Origin: GCA-002727615 sp964442655
GTDB lineage: Bacteria; Pseudomonadota; Alphaproteobacteria; TMED109
Length of the DNA stretch: 64,000 nt
Assembly: GCA_964442655.1 (NCBI GenBank)
Contig: CAYTZM010000009.1
Coordinates: 1-64,000 of the forward strand
Reading direction: 5' to 3'
The notes under the pieces are model-generated. The model was not told the origin of the DNA. It did not search any database and was given only the letters and a program-made list of their open reading frames with translations. The position numbers and the translations under genes were made by a program. Below are positions 33,409 to 42,858 of the stretch, piece after piece. How positions within the stretch are numbered: position 1 is the stretch's first letter; every line of letters begins with the position of its first letter.

Positions 33409-34629
33409 TTAATTTTTATCTAATTTAAATTCGGTATGAAGTGCTTTTAATGCTTTACTAGTTGATTTTTCATCTATTAGCACACTTATTTTTATTTCTG
33501 AAGTAGATATGACGTGGATATTTATTTTTTTTGATGCTAGAGTCTTGAACATTTTATTTGCTACACCGGTATGTTTTCTCATGCCTAGACCTATTATTGA
33601 AATTTTTGATAATTTATTATTTGTAATAATTTTTTGAAAACCAATACTCTTCTTATTTTTATTCATTATAGATAGGCATTCTTTCATATCTTTTCTAGAT
33701 ACCGTATATGTGAAATTAATATTTTCTCCGCTCTCTGATCCAGTCTGTACAATCATATCTACATTAATATTTGCTTTACTTAACGGAGTGAATATTCTTG
33801 CTGCTATTCCGGGTTTATCCATAATATTAATAAGAGTAATATTAGCTTCTTCTTTGCTATATGCTATACCACTAACAATTTCATTTTCCATTTTTTTATC
33901 CTCTTTTCTTAAAAAAGTGCCTTTAATATTTCCTTTGTTAGACAATACTTGAACAGGAACATTATGTCTCATTGCCATTTCTACAGATCTGGTTTGAAGT
34001 ACTTTTGCTCCTAGAGAAGCAAATTCTAGCATTTCTTCGTAACTAATTTTATTAATTTTTTTTGCTTTAGGAACTAACCTTGGATCACACGTATATATAC
34101 CTTCTACATCTGTATATATGTCACATCTATCGGCTGTAATAGCTGCCGCAATTGCAACAGCTGATGTATCGGAACCACCTCGACCTAATGTGACAATATT
34201 ATTTTCAGAGTCTAAGCCCTGAAATCCAGCTATTACAGGAACTATTCTTTTGTTTAATAATTTGTTTAAATAGTTTGTATTGATTTCAATAATTTTTGCT
34301 TTAGCAGGCTCGTCAGAACATACTATAGGGATTTGCCACCCGAGCAACGCTTTTGCTGGAACACCAATATTTTTAAGTGCCATACTAATTAGTGCAATTG
34401 ATACTTGCTCGCCCGTGGAGACAATCATGTCATAGTCTTGTTTATTGGATGTAACATCAAAGTTTTCAGCTAATTTAATTAATTTATTTGTATCGCCAGA
34501 CATAGCAGAAGACACTACTATAACTTTATTCTTAGAAACATATTCTTTTTTAATAAGTTTACATATATTTTTAATTTTGGAAATATCTCCAACTGAGGTT
34601 CCTCCAAATTTTTGGACTATTTTTTTCAT
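33409..34629 (-). CDS. lysC: Aspartate kinase
   Basis: Aspartokinase (406 residues) phosphorylates aspartate at the entrance to lysine, threonine and methionine synthesis. VQKFGGTSVGD starts the kinase domain; TLGRGGSDTSAVAIAAA and DIYTDVEGIYTCDPR follow. Two ACT domains (about 260-400; TLINIMDKPGIAARIF and ISIIGLGMRKHTGVANKMF) would bind lysine and threonine for feedback control. It is the first gene of the run lysC-rodZ-ispG-hisS-prfA-prmC. A ptsP gene, frequent between lysC and prfA in relatives, is absent. Confidence 0.96.
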   Translation of the reverse strand: MKKIVQKFGGTSVGDISKIKNICKLIKKEYVSKNKVIVVSSAMSGDTNKLIKLAENFDVTSNKQDYDMIVSTGEQVSIALISMALKNIGVPAKALLGWQIPIVCSDEPAKAKIIEINTNYLNKLLNKRIVPVIAGFQGLDSENNIVTLGRGGSDTSAVAIAAAITADRCDIYTDVEGIYTCDPRLVPKAKKINKISYEEMLEFASLGAKVLQTRSVEMAMRHNVPVQVLSNKGNIKGTFLRKEDKKMENEIVSGIAYSKEEANITLINIMDKPGIAARIFTPLSKANINVDMIVQTGSESGENINFTYTVSRKDMKECLSIMNKNKKSIGFQKIITNNKLSKISIIGLGMRKHTGVANKMFKTLASKKINIHVISTSEIKISVLIDEKSTSKALKALHTEFKLDKN

Positions 34630-34680
34630 TAAAATTGTACTTTCATATATATAAATCTATATTTTAATTATACTCATACT

Positions 34681-34709
34681 TTGACTTAATAAAAGGCGCA
34701 ATATAGTTT
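34681..34709 (+). promoter_or_regulatory. Possible ubiG promoter
   Basis: TTGACT at 34681-34686 with a 17-base spacer to TAGTTT (34704-34709), or a 15-base spacer to TATAGT (34702-34707). It lies 41 bases before the ubiG start in the 120-base divergent gap with lysC. The match is moderate. Confidence 0.35.
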
Positions 34710-34749
34710 TTATAAAAACTTTAAATAATTAATTAAATAGGTTCTGTTC

Positions 34750-35487
34750 ATGATTAATGAAACTGTTGATAAAAATGAAGTAAATTTATTTGAAAGTATG
34801 GCTGATGAATGGTGGGATGAGACGGGGAGTATGTCATTTTTGCATGCCATGTCTGAGATAAGAACTCAATTTATAGTAAATGAAATAATTAATAATTTTA
34901 ATATTAAGAGAAAAAATAAAATTCTTAAAAATATAAATATTTTAGATATTGGTTGTGGGGGTGGTATTGCAAGTGAACCTTTATCTCGATTAGGTGCTAA
35001 TTTAATAGGAATTGATGAGTCAAAAGAATTAATAAAAGTAGCGCAACATCATGCCGAAGAAATGAACTTGAATATAGATTATAAAAATATGTCTCTTGAA
35101 AATATAGTTAAAAAAGAAAAAAAATTTGATGTTGTGATAGCTTTGGAATTAATAGAACATATTAATAATATTGATTATTTTTGTAAATTAATTTCAAGAG
35201 TCATGAATAACAATGGTATAATTATTTTATCAACTATTAATAAAACTATTCTTTCAAAACTTTTAGTAATTGATATTGCAGAAAATTTACTAAAAATAAT
35301 TCCTAAGGGAACTCATTCTTATGAAAAGTTTGTAAGTTCTAAAAAAATAGAAAATATATTTCTTGAGTTAAACTATAAAATTAAGAATATTAAAGGGCTA
35401 ACTTGGGCACCTTTTAATAGATGGATACTTTCTGATATTACTTCAGTAAACTATATAGTTTGCTTTAATAAAATGAGTAATATTTAA
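34750..35487 (+). CDS. ubiG: Ubiquinone biosynthesis O-methyltransferase
   Basis: UbiG (245 residues) carries out both O-methylations in ubiquinone synthesis. The family start FESMADEWWDETGSMSFLHA, SAM motif ILDIGCGGGIASEPLSRLGA, DVVIALELIEHI and the late THSYEKFVSSK and LTWAPFNRW segments are all present. It stands opposite lysC, as is common in the class, and ends one base from the stop of secA on the other strand. Confidence 0.95.
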   Translation: MINETVDKNEVNLFESMADEWWDETGSMSFLHAMSEIRTQFIVNEIINNFNIKRKNKILKNINILDIGCGGGIASEPLSRLGANLIGIDESKELIKVAQHHAEEMNLNIDYKNMSLENIVKKEKKFDVVIALELIEHINNIDYFCKLISRVMNNNGIIILSTINKTILSKLLVIDIAENLLKIIPKGTHSYEKFVSSKKIENIFLELNYKIKNIKGLTWAPFNRWILSDITSVNYIVCFNKMSNI

Positions 35488-35488
35488 A

Positions 35489-38092
35489 TTATTTACCATG
35501 ACAATGTTTATATTTTTTTCCTGAACCGCAAGGGCAGGTTTCATTTCTTCCAATTTTTTTTGTTTTTATGGGCTTGTTTTTATTATCTAGTTTTTCTTCG
35601 TTTAATGATTCTTTAATCAAATTAGTGTTTTGTTCTTTTCTTTCAGGAATATCACTTACTAGTTCAATATTAAGCAAAATAGTTGTCACTTGGTTTCTGA
35701 TTGTAGATAACATTGAGTGAAATAAATTAAAAGCTTCACTTTTATATTCATTTAAAGGATCTCTTTGAGCATATGCCCTGAGCCCTATTCCTTGTCTTAA
35801 TTGATCTAATTGAAGTAAATGTTCTTTCCAATTTTGATCAACAACTTGTAACATTATTTGTTTTTCAATTTTATTCATATTTTCTTTTCCAAAAATTTCT
35901 AGCTTTTTGGTAATTTTTTCTTCAGCAGCATTTTTTATTAAATCTTTAATTTCATTTTCTGTTACTCCATCTTTTTTTGACCATTCTTTAATAGGGATAT
36001 CTAAGCCTAGCTTTTTGCAATCATTGGTTAGTCCATTAATATTCCACTGTTCTATATATGCTTTTTCAGGAATATTATTATTTATCATTTCTTCAATTAT
36101 CTCATTTCTAATATCTATTATAAAATCAGAAATACTTTCATCTTTCATTAGGTCTTTTCTTTGTTCATAAATTTCTTTTCTTTGGTCATTCATAACATCA
36201 TCAAATTTAAGAAGGTTTTTTCTAATCTCAAAATTTCTTCCCTCAACTTTCTCTTGAGCTTTTTGTAAAGCTCTATTTACCCATGGATGAGTAATTGCTT
36301 CTCCTTTTTTTAACCCTAATTTTACCAAAACTCCATCTAATTTTTCAGTTCCAAATATTCGCATCAAGTCATCTTCAAGGGATAAAAAAAATTTAGATTC
36401 TCCTGGATCTCCTTGTCTTCCAGATCTACCTCTTAATTGATTGTCAGTTCTTCTGCTTTCATGTCTTTCTGTTCCTATAACTAAAAGCCCACCAGATTTC
36501 AAAGCTATTTCTTTTTTATTTTGAATGTCTTTTGTATCTTTTGATGTAGGTATCTTATTATTATCTAATACTTCTTTATTTCCTCCCAGTTGAATATCAG
36601 TACCTCTTCCTGCCATGTTTGTAGCTATAGTTACAGCTCCTGGAACTCCTGCTTGTGCAATAATATTTGCCTCTTCTTTATGATTTCTTGCATTTAAAAC
36701 ATTATGTTTAATTTTTTGTTTTTTTAATAACATAGATAGCATTTCAGATTTTTCTATGCTAGTTGTTCCTACTAGAATTGGTTGTTTTTTTGAATTTGCT
36801 TCTTTAATATTAGATATTACACTTGTCCATTTTTCTTCTGCTGTTCTATATACTTCATCATTTTGGTCTAATCTTATCATTTTTTTGTGAGTAGGAATTG
36901 TTATAACCTCTAAATTATATATTTCTAAAAATTCTGCTGCTTCTGTTGCAGCTGTTCCAGTCATACCTGATAATTTTGGGTACATTCTAAAATAATTTTG
37001 AAAAGTAACAGAAGCTAAAGTTTGATTTTCATTTTTAATACTTACATTTTCTTTTGCTTCTAGGGCTTGATGAAGTCCATCAGAATATCTTCTGCCTTCC
37101 ATCATTCTTCCAGTAAACTCATCTATAATTACTACTTTATCTTCATTGATTATATAATCGGTATTCTTTTCAAATAATTTATTTGCTCTAATGGCTTGGT
37201 TTATATGATGTAATAGTGGTGCATTTTCAGGTCCATATAAATTTTGACCTTTAAGAAGGCTTTTATCTTTAAGGATTTTCTCTATATTTTCATTTCCTTT
37301 CTCGGTTAAGGTTACATTTTTTGTTTTTTCATCAATTTCTATATCTTCATTTTTAATTAGAGGGATTATTGTATTGATTTTTTTATATAAATCGGAGTTA
37401 TCTTCTGTTGGACCAGAGATAATTAATGGGGTTCTTGCTTCATCAATCAAAATTGAATCTACTTCATCCACTATAGCATAGTTAAAAGGGCGTTGGACCA
37501 TTTGATCTGTTGAAAACTTCATATTATCTCGAAGAAAATCAAATCCTAATTCATTATTGGTGGCATATAGTATATCACTGTTATAGGCTATTTTTCTATT
37601 TTCATCTTCTAAGTTTGGGATAACACAACCAACAGTCAGATTTAAAAACTTGTATATTTGTCCCATCCATTCACTATCTCTACTTGCCAGATAGTCATTT
37701 ACTGTAACTATATGCACACCTTTACTTGTTAATGCGTTTAGATATGCAGCTAAAGTTGCAACAAGAGTTTTCCCTTCTCCAGTTTTCATTTCTGCAATTT
37801 TACCTTGGTGTAGAGTTATACCTCCAATGATTTGTACGTCGTAATGTCTTTGTCCTAAAACTCTTTTAGATGCTTCTCTAACAGTGGCGAAGGCTTCAGG
37901 AAGTAAAGATTCTAAATTATTATTATTTTGATATAGTTTTTTAAATCTAGCAGTATTACTTTTAAGTTGATCATCTGAAAGTATCTTCATTTGTGGTTCA
38001 AGGGAGTTCACTTTATCTAATAAAATGTTAATTTTTTTAATATACCTATCATTTGGAGTTCCAAATAATTTTTGAGCTAGGTTATTTAACAT
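35489..38092 (-). CDS. secA: Preprotein translocase ATPase SecA
   Basis: SecA (867 residues), the motor that pushes unfolded preproteins through SecYEG. Walker A is MKTGEGKTLVATL and Walker B DEVDSILIDEA. The preprotein cross-linking domain and the second ATPase domain (GTTSIEKSEMLS, TNMAGRGTDIQLGG, RRTDNQLRGRSGRQGDPG) are intact. The C-terminal zinc motif RNETCPCGSGKKYKHCHGK, which binds SecB and phospholipid, is complete. No relic of the parvulin gene often seen beside secA is visible in the 129-base gap to argJ. Confidence 0.98.
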   Translation of the reverse strand: MLNNLAQKLFGTPNDRYIKKINILLDKVNSLEPQMKILSDDQLKSNTARFKKLYQNNNNLESLLPEAFATVREASKRVLGQRHYDVQIIGGITLHQGKIAEMKTGEGKTLVATLAAYLNALTSKGVHIVTVNDYLASRDSEWMGQIYKFLNLTVGCVIPNLEDENRKIAYNSDILYATNNELGFDFLRDNMKFSTDQMVQRPFNYAIVDEVDSILIDEARTPLIISGPTEDNSDLYKKINTIIPLIKNEDIEIDEKTKNVTLTEKGNENIEKILKDKSLLKGQNLYGPENAPLLHHINQAIRANKLFEKNTDYIINEDKVVIIDEFTGRMMEGRRYSDGLHQALEAKENVSIKNENQTLASVTFQNYFRMYPKLSGMTGTAATEAAEFLEIYNLEVITIPTHKKMIRLDQNDEVYRTAEEKWTSVISNIKEANSKKQPILVGTTSIEKSEMLSMLLKKQKIKHNVLNARNHKEEANIIAQAGVPGAVTIATNMAGRGTDIQLGGNKEVLDNNKIPTSKDTKDIQNKKEIALKSGGLLVIGTERHESRRTDNQLRGRSGRQGDPGESKFFLSLEDDLMRIFGTEKLDGVLVKLGLKKGEAITHPWVNRALQKAQEKVEGRNFEIRKNLLKFDDVMNDQRKEIYEQRKDLMKDESISDFIIDIRNEIIEEMINNNIPEKAYIEQWNINGLTNDCKKLGLDIPIKEWSKKDGVTENEIKDLIKNAAEEKITKKLEIFGKENMNKIEKQIMLQVVDQNWKEHLLQLDQLRQGIGLRAYAQRDPLNEYKSEAFNLFHSMLSTIRNQVTTILLNIELVSDIPERKEQNTNLIKESLNEEKLDNKNKPIKTKKIGRNETCPCGSGKKYKHCHGK

Positions 38093-38221
38093 TTTTTTGC
38101 TTCCACTATTTTATTTTTTAAACTATATAGTATTTGTTTCTCAATGTTTTAATAGTTTATGAATTATATATTATTTATTAGTTTTCTATACTATAATTAA
38201 ATAAAAAGAAAGATAGTAGAG

Positions 38222-39460
38222 ATGTTAAAGTTATTAAAAAAATCACCTTTAGCACCCAAAAAGTTTCCAAATTTGCCAAAAATTTCTGGAATTAAGCTTT
38301 TTTCTATACATTCTGGTATAAGAAAAAATAATAAGTCAGATGCTATTTTAATTTTGATGCCTGGTGGAGCAAATGTGGCTTGCGTTTTAACAAAATCTAA
38401 TACTCCATCAGCTCCTGTAATATGGTGTAAGAAAATAAAAAATTATGGTAAAGCTAAAGCTTTAGTAGTTAATTCTGGTAACGCAAATGCTCACACAGGA
38501 ATGCATGGTTTACAGACTGTGAGAGATACTGTTGATACTATAGTAAATAAAATTAGTTGTAATAGAAAAGAAGTATATGTTTGTTCAACAGGGATTATAG
38601 GGGAAAAATTAGATTCAAAAATTTTAATAAGAGCAATTCCTAAATTGTTACAAAAGCAAGAAAGTTCATGGGATGCTATAGCAGAATCAATATGCACAAC
38701 TGACACTTTTTCTAAAGGAGCTAAGTCTTATTTTAATTTTAATGGAAAAAGGTATAAAGTGGTTGGAATTGCTAAAGGTTCTGGAATGATTTTTCCTAAT
38801 ATGGGAACTATGCTTGGATTTATTTTTACAGATTTTCCATTAAATTCAAAATTATTAAATATTATGCTTAAAAATTCAGTAGAGAATTCTTTTAATTCTA
38901 TTACAGTAGATGGAGATACTTCTACTTCTGATACATGTATTTTATTTTCTGTTTCTAAGAATAAATTTGCTAAACCTATTTTAAATATTACTGACAGTAG
39001 ATTATTCAAATTACGAAAAGCACTTGATAATGTATTAAAAGATTTAGCAAAACAAATAGTATGTGATGGCGAAGGAGCAAAAAAACTTATTACAGTAAAT
39101 GTTAATTCAGCAAAATCTTATAAAAGTGCTAAAACTATTGCTTTTTCAATTGCTAATTCATCTTTAGTTAAAACAGCTATTGCTGGTGAAGATCCTAATT
39201 GGGGAAGAATTGTTATGGCTGTAGGTAAATCAAATATTTATATAAAACAAAATTCATTATCTATTTTTATTTGTGGAAAACAAATTACTAAAAAAGGTTG
39301 TATAATAAAAAACTATGATGAAAAGTTTGTAGCGAAAGAAATGAAAAAACAAAATATTACTCTTGATATAAACTTGGGTTTAGGAAAGAGTAAAGCTACA
39401 GTTTGGACATGTGATTTAACTCATGATTATATAAAAATTAATGCAGATTATAGGTCATAG
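38222..39460 (+). CDS. argJ: Glutamate N-acetyltransferase / amino-acid acetyltransferase
   Basis: ArgJ (412 residues) moves the acetyl group from N-acetylornithine to glutamate and can use acetyl-CoA, running the cyclic arginine pathway. It cleaves itself before a threonine. The site here lies in KGSGMIFPNMGTMLGF, so cleavage would be Gly-Thr rather than the more usual Ala-Thr. LVVNSGNANAHTG, CSTGIIGE, TVDGDTSTSDT and GEDPNWGRI are conserved. It overlaps the next minus-strand gene by six bases. Confidence 0.95.
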   Translation: MLKLLKKSPLAPKKFPNLPKISGIKLFSIHSGIRKNNKSDAILILMPGGANVACVLTKSNTPSAPVIWCKKIKNYGKAKALVVNSGNANAHTGMHGLQTVRDTVDTIVNKISCNRKEVYVCSTGIIGEKLDSKILIRAIPKLLQKQESSWDAIAESICTTDTFSKGAKSYFNFNGKRYKVVGIAKGSGMIFPNMGTMLGFIFTDFPLNSKLLNIMLKNSVENSFNSITVDGDTSTSDTCILFSVSKNKFAKPILNITDSRLFKLRKALDNVLKDLAKQIVCDGEGAKKLITVNVNSAKSYKSAKTIAFSIANSSLVKTAIAGEDPNWGRIVMAVGKSNIYIKQNSLSIFICGKQITKKGCIIKNYDEKFVAKEMKKQNITLDINLGLGKSKATVWTCDLTHDYIKINADYRS

Positions 39461-39844
39461 TTTTAAAATTCCTTTACACTTTCCCTCTATTCTTAAGTTA
39501 GTATAACGACTTTTCATTTTAAAAATCTTGGTTAAAATTGAATATCTTATTGATAAAGAATTTTTTTCGCCAGTTTTTTTATCCCAACCCCCAATTCCAA
39601 TAATTGTGCCGGCGTTTCCTTTTCTTATAGAAAATTTTGCCAGTTCTACGTTATTTTTAATTTTAAAAGAAATAGTAAATTTTGGAATACCTTTTTTTAT
39701 AGTCCATTCTATATATAATGCTTTTTGATTTAACCAATGAATCCCTTTACATTTTAATTGATTATTTTCTGAAGAATATGCTGGGTGTATAAGAATAAAA
39801 ATTGTTGTAATTATAATTATATATTTTTTATATTTAATTATCAT
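39455..39844 (-). CDS. Small exported protein of unknown function
   Basis: Protein of 129 residues with a clear signal peptide (YIIIITTIFILIHPAYS, cleavage near residue 25). The exported part is beta-rich and basic, with two cysteines, one near the start (LKCKGIHWL) and one near the end (EGKCKGIL), that could form a disulfide bond. It contains GNAGTIIGIGGWDKKTG. No family is recognised. It shares six bases with the end of argJ and is 41 bases from the divergent Nudix gene. Confidence 0.65.
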   Translation of the reverse strand: MIIKYKKYIIIITTIFILIHPAYSSENNQLKCKGIHWLNQKALYIEWTIKKGIPKFTISFKIKNNVELAKFSIRKGNAGTIIGIGGWDKKTGEKNSLSIRYSILTKIFKMKSRYTNLRIEGKCKGILKL

Positions 39845-39885
39845 AGCTATATTAAGGTCATATTTTTTAATTTTGTGCTAGTATT

Positions 39886-40311
39886 TTGTTGATGATGAAT
39901 AATAATAAAAAAGCATTAGTTTTAGTTGTTTCTGCTGTTTTAATTAATGTAGAAAAAAAAATTCTAATGCAAAAAAGACCTAAAGGAAAATCTTTTTCAG
40001 GGTTTTGGGAACTTCCAGGAGGTAAGGTAGAGTTATATGAGAGTTTAAAATCTGCAATAATAAGAGAATTGAAAGAAGAATTAGACATTAATTTGAAAAA
40101 AAAAGATTTAAAAAATTTTACTTTCATAGATCATGAATATAATGATTTTTATTTATTGATGCCAGTTTATAAATGTGAGAAATGGACTGGAAGTATAAAA
40201 AAAAATGAAAACCAAAAAACAAAATTTTGTGATATAAACGAAATAAAACAAATGAAAATTTTAGAAGCAGATTCAAAATTAATAGAACCATTAGAATTAT
40301 TATTAAGTTAA
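39886..40311 (+). CDS. mutT: MutT-like 8-oxo-dGTP diphosphatase (Nudix)
   Basis: Nudix hydrolase (141 residues), probably clearing oxidised guanine nucleotides. It starts VLVVSAVLINVEKKILMQKR, has FWELPGGKVELYES and the Nudix residues RELKEELDI. SFSGFWELPGG is the form typical of MutT. It follows argJ in the secA-argJ-mutT neighbourhood common in Alphaproteobacteria. The end overlaps the convergent methyltransferase gene by nine bases. The start may be the ATG at 39892 instead. Confidence 0.88.
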   Translation: MLMMNNNKKALVLVVSAVLINVEKKILMQKRPKGKSFSGFWELPGGKVELYESLKSAIIRELKEELDINLKKKDLKNFTFIDHEYNDFYLLMPVYKCEKWTGSIKKNENQKTKFCDINEIKQMKILEADSKLIEPLELLLS

Positions 40312-41106
40312 AAGTTTATTTTTCCATCCAGAAATAAAAATCACATAATAAGGTATAGAAATTATTGAATTTTTTGAATAATTCTTGAAAAGGAATTTCT
40401 CGGCTTCATTAAATACAGAAATTGGTGTAAAAGATTTTTTTCTAGAATTTAAAATGTTGTTTTCACTCATACTTCTGACATCTATTAAAATATCGTTTAT
40501 ATTATTATATTTGTGAATAATTTTTTCTTGATCTGCTACTGTTCCATAAAATCCTACTCTTTGCATTAAATTTCCTAAAGTTTTAATGTCACATAATGGA
40601 TAAGTTCTTGGATAAAGTCCTTTTAATATTTTTTCGTCAGAGTAAGCCAGTGCTTCAGCTAATGGTGATAGTGTCCCTTGTCCCCAAAAAGTTGCTATAA
40701 AAAAGCCATTAGGTTTAAGACAATTATATATTTGTTTAAAAGTTCCAGGCAAATCATTTATTAGGTTTAAGCCCATAATAGAAAAAATTAAATTAAAGGA
40801 TTTATTTTTAAACGGAAGAAGTTCTTCATCACAGATTACATTAATATTATTTATAAATTTAGTATTATTTAAATTGCATTTATAAATATTATTAATTTGT
40901 TTACATTGTTTTAATATTTCTTCAGTTTCATTAATTTTTGCATTTAATTCAAGTGCATTGTCGTATGAAAAAGAAGTTTCTTTAATTCTTTCATTAATTT
41001 CATTACATAAATGTAGAAAGATATTAGATTTTTTATAACTTTTAATTTGTATCTTTTTGCGGTCAAATATTTGGGGTATAGAATTTTTTGTTTTTGAGTT
41101 TGTCAT
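40303..41106 (-). CDS. NDUFAF5/BioC-like SAM-dependent methyltransferase
   Basis: Class I methyltransferase-fold protein (267 residues). It has IPQIFDRKKIQIK at the start, LPFKNKSFNLIFSIMGLNLINDLPGTFKQI and FFIATFWGQGTLSPL in the core, and YPRTYPLCDIKTLGNLMQRVGF afterwards. This resembles the alphaproteobacterial relatives of mitochondrial NDUFAF5, a complex I assembly hydroxylase/methyltransferase. The glycine-rich SAM motif I (here LELNAKINET) is poorly conserved, so cofactor binding is uncertain. It is divergent from grxC, its usual neighbour. Confidence 0.78.
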   Translation of the reverse strand: MTNSKTKNSIPQIFDRKKIQIKSYKKSNIFLHLCNEINERIKETSFSYDNALELNAKINETEEILKQCKQINNIYKCNLNNTKFINNINVICDEELLPFKNKSFNLIFSIMGLNLINDLPGTFKQIYNCLKPNGFFIATFWGQGTLSPLAEALAYSDEKILKGLYPRTYPLCDIKTLGNLMQRVGFYGTVADQEKIIHKYNNINDILIDVRSMSENNILNSRKKSFTPISVFNEAEKFLFKNYSKNSIISIPYYVIFISGWKNKLLT

Positions 41107-41172
41107 TATGTACTATAATTACATTACATTTTATTAGAAATATAGATTAATTTTATACAAATGGAGGATGTA

Positions 41173-41442
41173 TTGAAAAAAGTTATAGTGTTTAGTGGCC
41201 ATTTTTGTGGATATTGTACTCTAGCTAAAAAATTATTGGAAAAGAAGAAGATAGATTTTGAGGAAATTAACATACATGATAATCCTAATAAAATAGAAAA
41301 AATGATGAAATTATCACAAGGAAAGAGGACAGTTCCTCAGATTTTTGTAGGGGACACTTATATAGGAGGTTTTGAGGATTTATATAATATAGATAATAAA
41401 GGAATTCTTAATAAAATATTAAAAAAAGAAGGTATTGTATGA
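41173..41442 (+). CDS. grxC: Glutaredoxin 3
   Basis: Dithiol glutaredoxin (89 residues) reducing disulfides with glutathione. The active site is GHFCGYCTLAKKLL; TVPQIFVGDTYIGG and GFEDL give the cis-proline and glutathione site. The start is set at the TTG at 41173 because a perfect GGAGG (41163-41167) stands five bases before it and this yields the usual N-terminus; the in-frame ATG at 41161 would place the ribosome binding site inside the gene. It overlaps the amidase gene by four bases (ATGA). Confidence 0.93.
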   Translation: MKKVIVFSGHFCGYCTLAKKLLEKKKIDFEEINIHDNPNKIEKMMKLSQGKRTVPQIFVGDTYIGGFEDLYNIDNKGILNKILKKEGIV

Positions 41443-42227
41443 AAGTTGCATTAGTTCAAATGACAGCAGTTCCCGATATTGAGGAAAATATCAAATCAAT
41501 TTCTATAAATATTAAAAAAGCAGTAAAAAGCAATGCTAAAATAGTTTTATTTCCTGAAAATTGTTCTTTTATGGGTCCTGGAAAAGTAATGTTTAAAAAT
41601 GCATATTACGAAAATGTTCATCCAACTTTAAGAATGGCAAGAGAACTGGCTAATAAATATAAGATATTTGTTTTATTAGGTTCTATATCTGTTTTAAAGA
41701 AAATAAAAGCAAGCTTAAAGATGGTTAATAGATCATATTTTATAGATGATAAAGGTAGAGTATTAGATAAATATGACAAAATTAATATGTTTGATGCTGT
41801 AATTTCTAAAACAGAAATTTATAAAGAGTCTAATAGATATCACGCTGGTAAAAGAATAGTTGTTGTTAAAAGTAAAATAGGTAATTTTGGTTTGAGCATT
41901 TGCTATGATATTAGGTTCCCAGAATTATATCAGAAATTAGCTAAATTAGGTTCAAATATTATAACGATACCTTCAGCGTTTACTGAAAAAACAGGAAAAG
42001 ATCATTGGCAAGTTTTATTAAGATCTAGAGCTATAGAAACTTCATGTTGGGTATTAGCACCAGCTCAAATAGGTAAACATTATGATGGAAGAAAGACTTG
42101 GGGGCACTCTATGATTATAGACCCATGGGGTAGGGTAGTTTCTGAAGCTAAAAAAAGTGAAAAAATAATTTATGGAGATATAAATTTAGGTTTATCAAAT
42201 AAAACTAAATTTTTATGGGGGCGTTAA
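41439..42227 (+). CDS. Carbon-nitrogen hydrolase (Nit/omega-amidase-like)
   Basis: Nitrilase-superfamily amidase (262 residues) with the Glu-Lys-Cys triad: Glu in VLFPENCSFMG, Lys in KYDKINMFD, Cys in SICYDIRFPELY. Relatives next to grxC in Alphaproteobacteria are of the Nit1/Nit2 type, which clear deaminated glutathione or 2-oxoglutaramate. Translational coupling to glutaredoxin fits a glutathione-linked repair role, which is inferred. The C-terminal end is slightly short and overlaps the convergent methyltransferase by 15 bases. Confidence 0.88.
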   Translation: MKVALVQMTAVPDIEENIKSISINIKKAVKSNAKIVLFPENCSFMGPGKVMFKNAYYENVHPTLRMARELANKYKIFVLLGSISVLKKIKASLKMVNRSYFIDDKGRVLDKYDKINMFDAVISKTEIYKESNRYHAGKRIVVVKSKIGNFGLSICYDIRFPELYQKLAKLGSNIITIPSAFTEKTGKDHWQVLLRSRAIETSCWVLAPAQIGKHYDGRKTWGHSMIIDPWGRVVSEAKKSEKIIYGDINLGLSNKTKFLWGR

Positions 42228-42749
42228 TTTTTTACAAAATATTCTTTGTATAGCTTTTTGAGGAGTATTAATAATTTTTTCTTCATAATTTATTACTTGC
42301 ATATTATAATTTTTTGCAAAATTTAATAATTCTTGTGGTTTAAGTAAGAAATTGTGGTTGTTTGGTCTTCCAAATTCAATGTTTTCAATTGTAAATGTCT
42401 CGTATAATAATATTCCATTATATTTTAGACTGTTATATATTTTTTTTAAAAGGTTGCGGTATAAATAGTTGGTAACTATAATTGCGTCAAAGATATTGTC
42501 TTTAAATACCCAATTATATTCTATCTCAAAGTTTATATTGATATTTAAAATATTATCATTATCTATTTTTTTTAGTTTATTTAAATTTATGTCGGCTGAA
42601 ACAACTTTATAACCTAATGATTGAGCAAATAAACTATGACGACCGTTACCACTAGCTAAATCTAATAATATTTTATTTTTATTTACTTTAGGTAAATGTT
42701 TTTTTATCCATTTTGAATTTTTATTTGATATGTTTTTTATATTATGCAT
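42213..42749 (-). CDS. Class I SAM-dependent methyltransferase
   Basis: Short methyltransferase (178 residues) with motif I ILLDLASGNGRHSLFAQSLG, acidic motif II VVSADIN and a FDAIIVTNYLYRNLL segment resembling TehB-like enzymes. The pattern LASGNGRHS is intact, so it is probably active. Neither substrate nor a closer family is recognised. It is an isolated minus-strand gene converging on the amidase with the longest tail overlap in the window (15 bases). Confidence 0.75.
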   Translation of the reverse strand: MHNIKNISNKNSKWIKKHLPKVNKNKILLDLASGNGRHSLFAQSLGYKVVSADINLNKLKKIDNDNILNININFEIEYNWVFKDNIFDAIIVTNYLYRNLLKKIYNSLKYNGILLYETFTIENIEFGRPNNHNFLLKPQELLNFAKNYNMQVINYEEKIINTPQKAIQRIFCKKLTPP

Positions 42750-42858
42750 TTAAATTATTTTTTATGTTTAGTATAATAAATATAAGTTTTTATAGAAATT
42801 TAACAATTTTTAATTTTAGAATTTTTATTTAACATTAATAATAGTATAGGAGAATAGT

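Noticed and set aside
34708..34721. Small palindrome GTTTTTATAAAAAC before ubiG
   Set aside because: No T-run follows on either strand beyond its own bases, and the composition makes it unremarkable.
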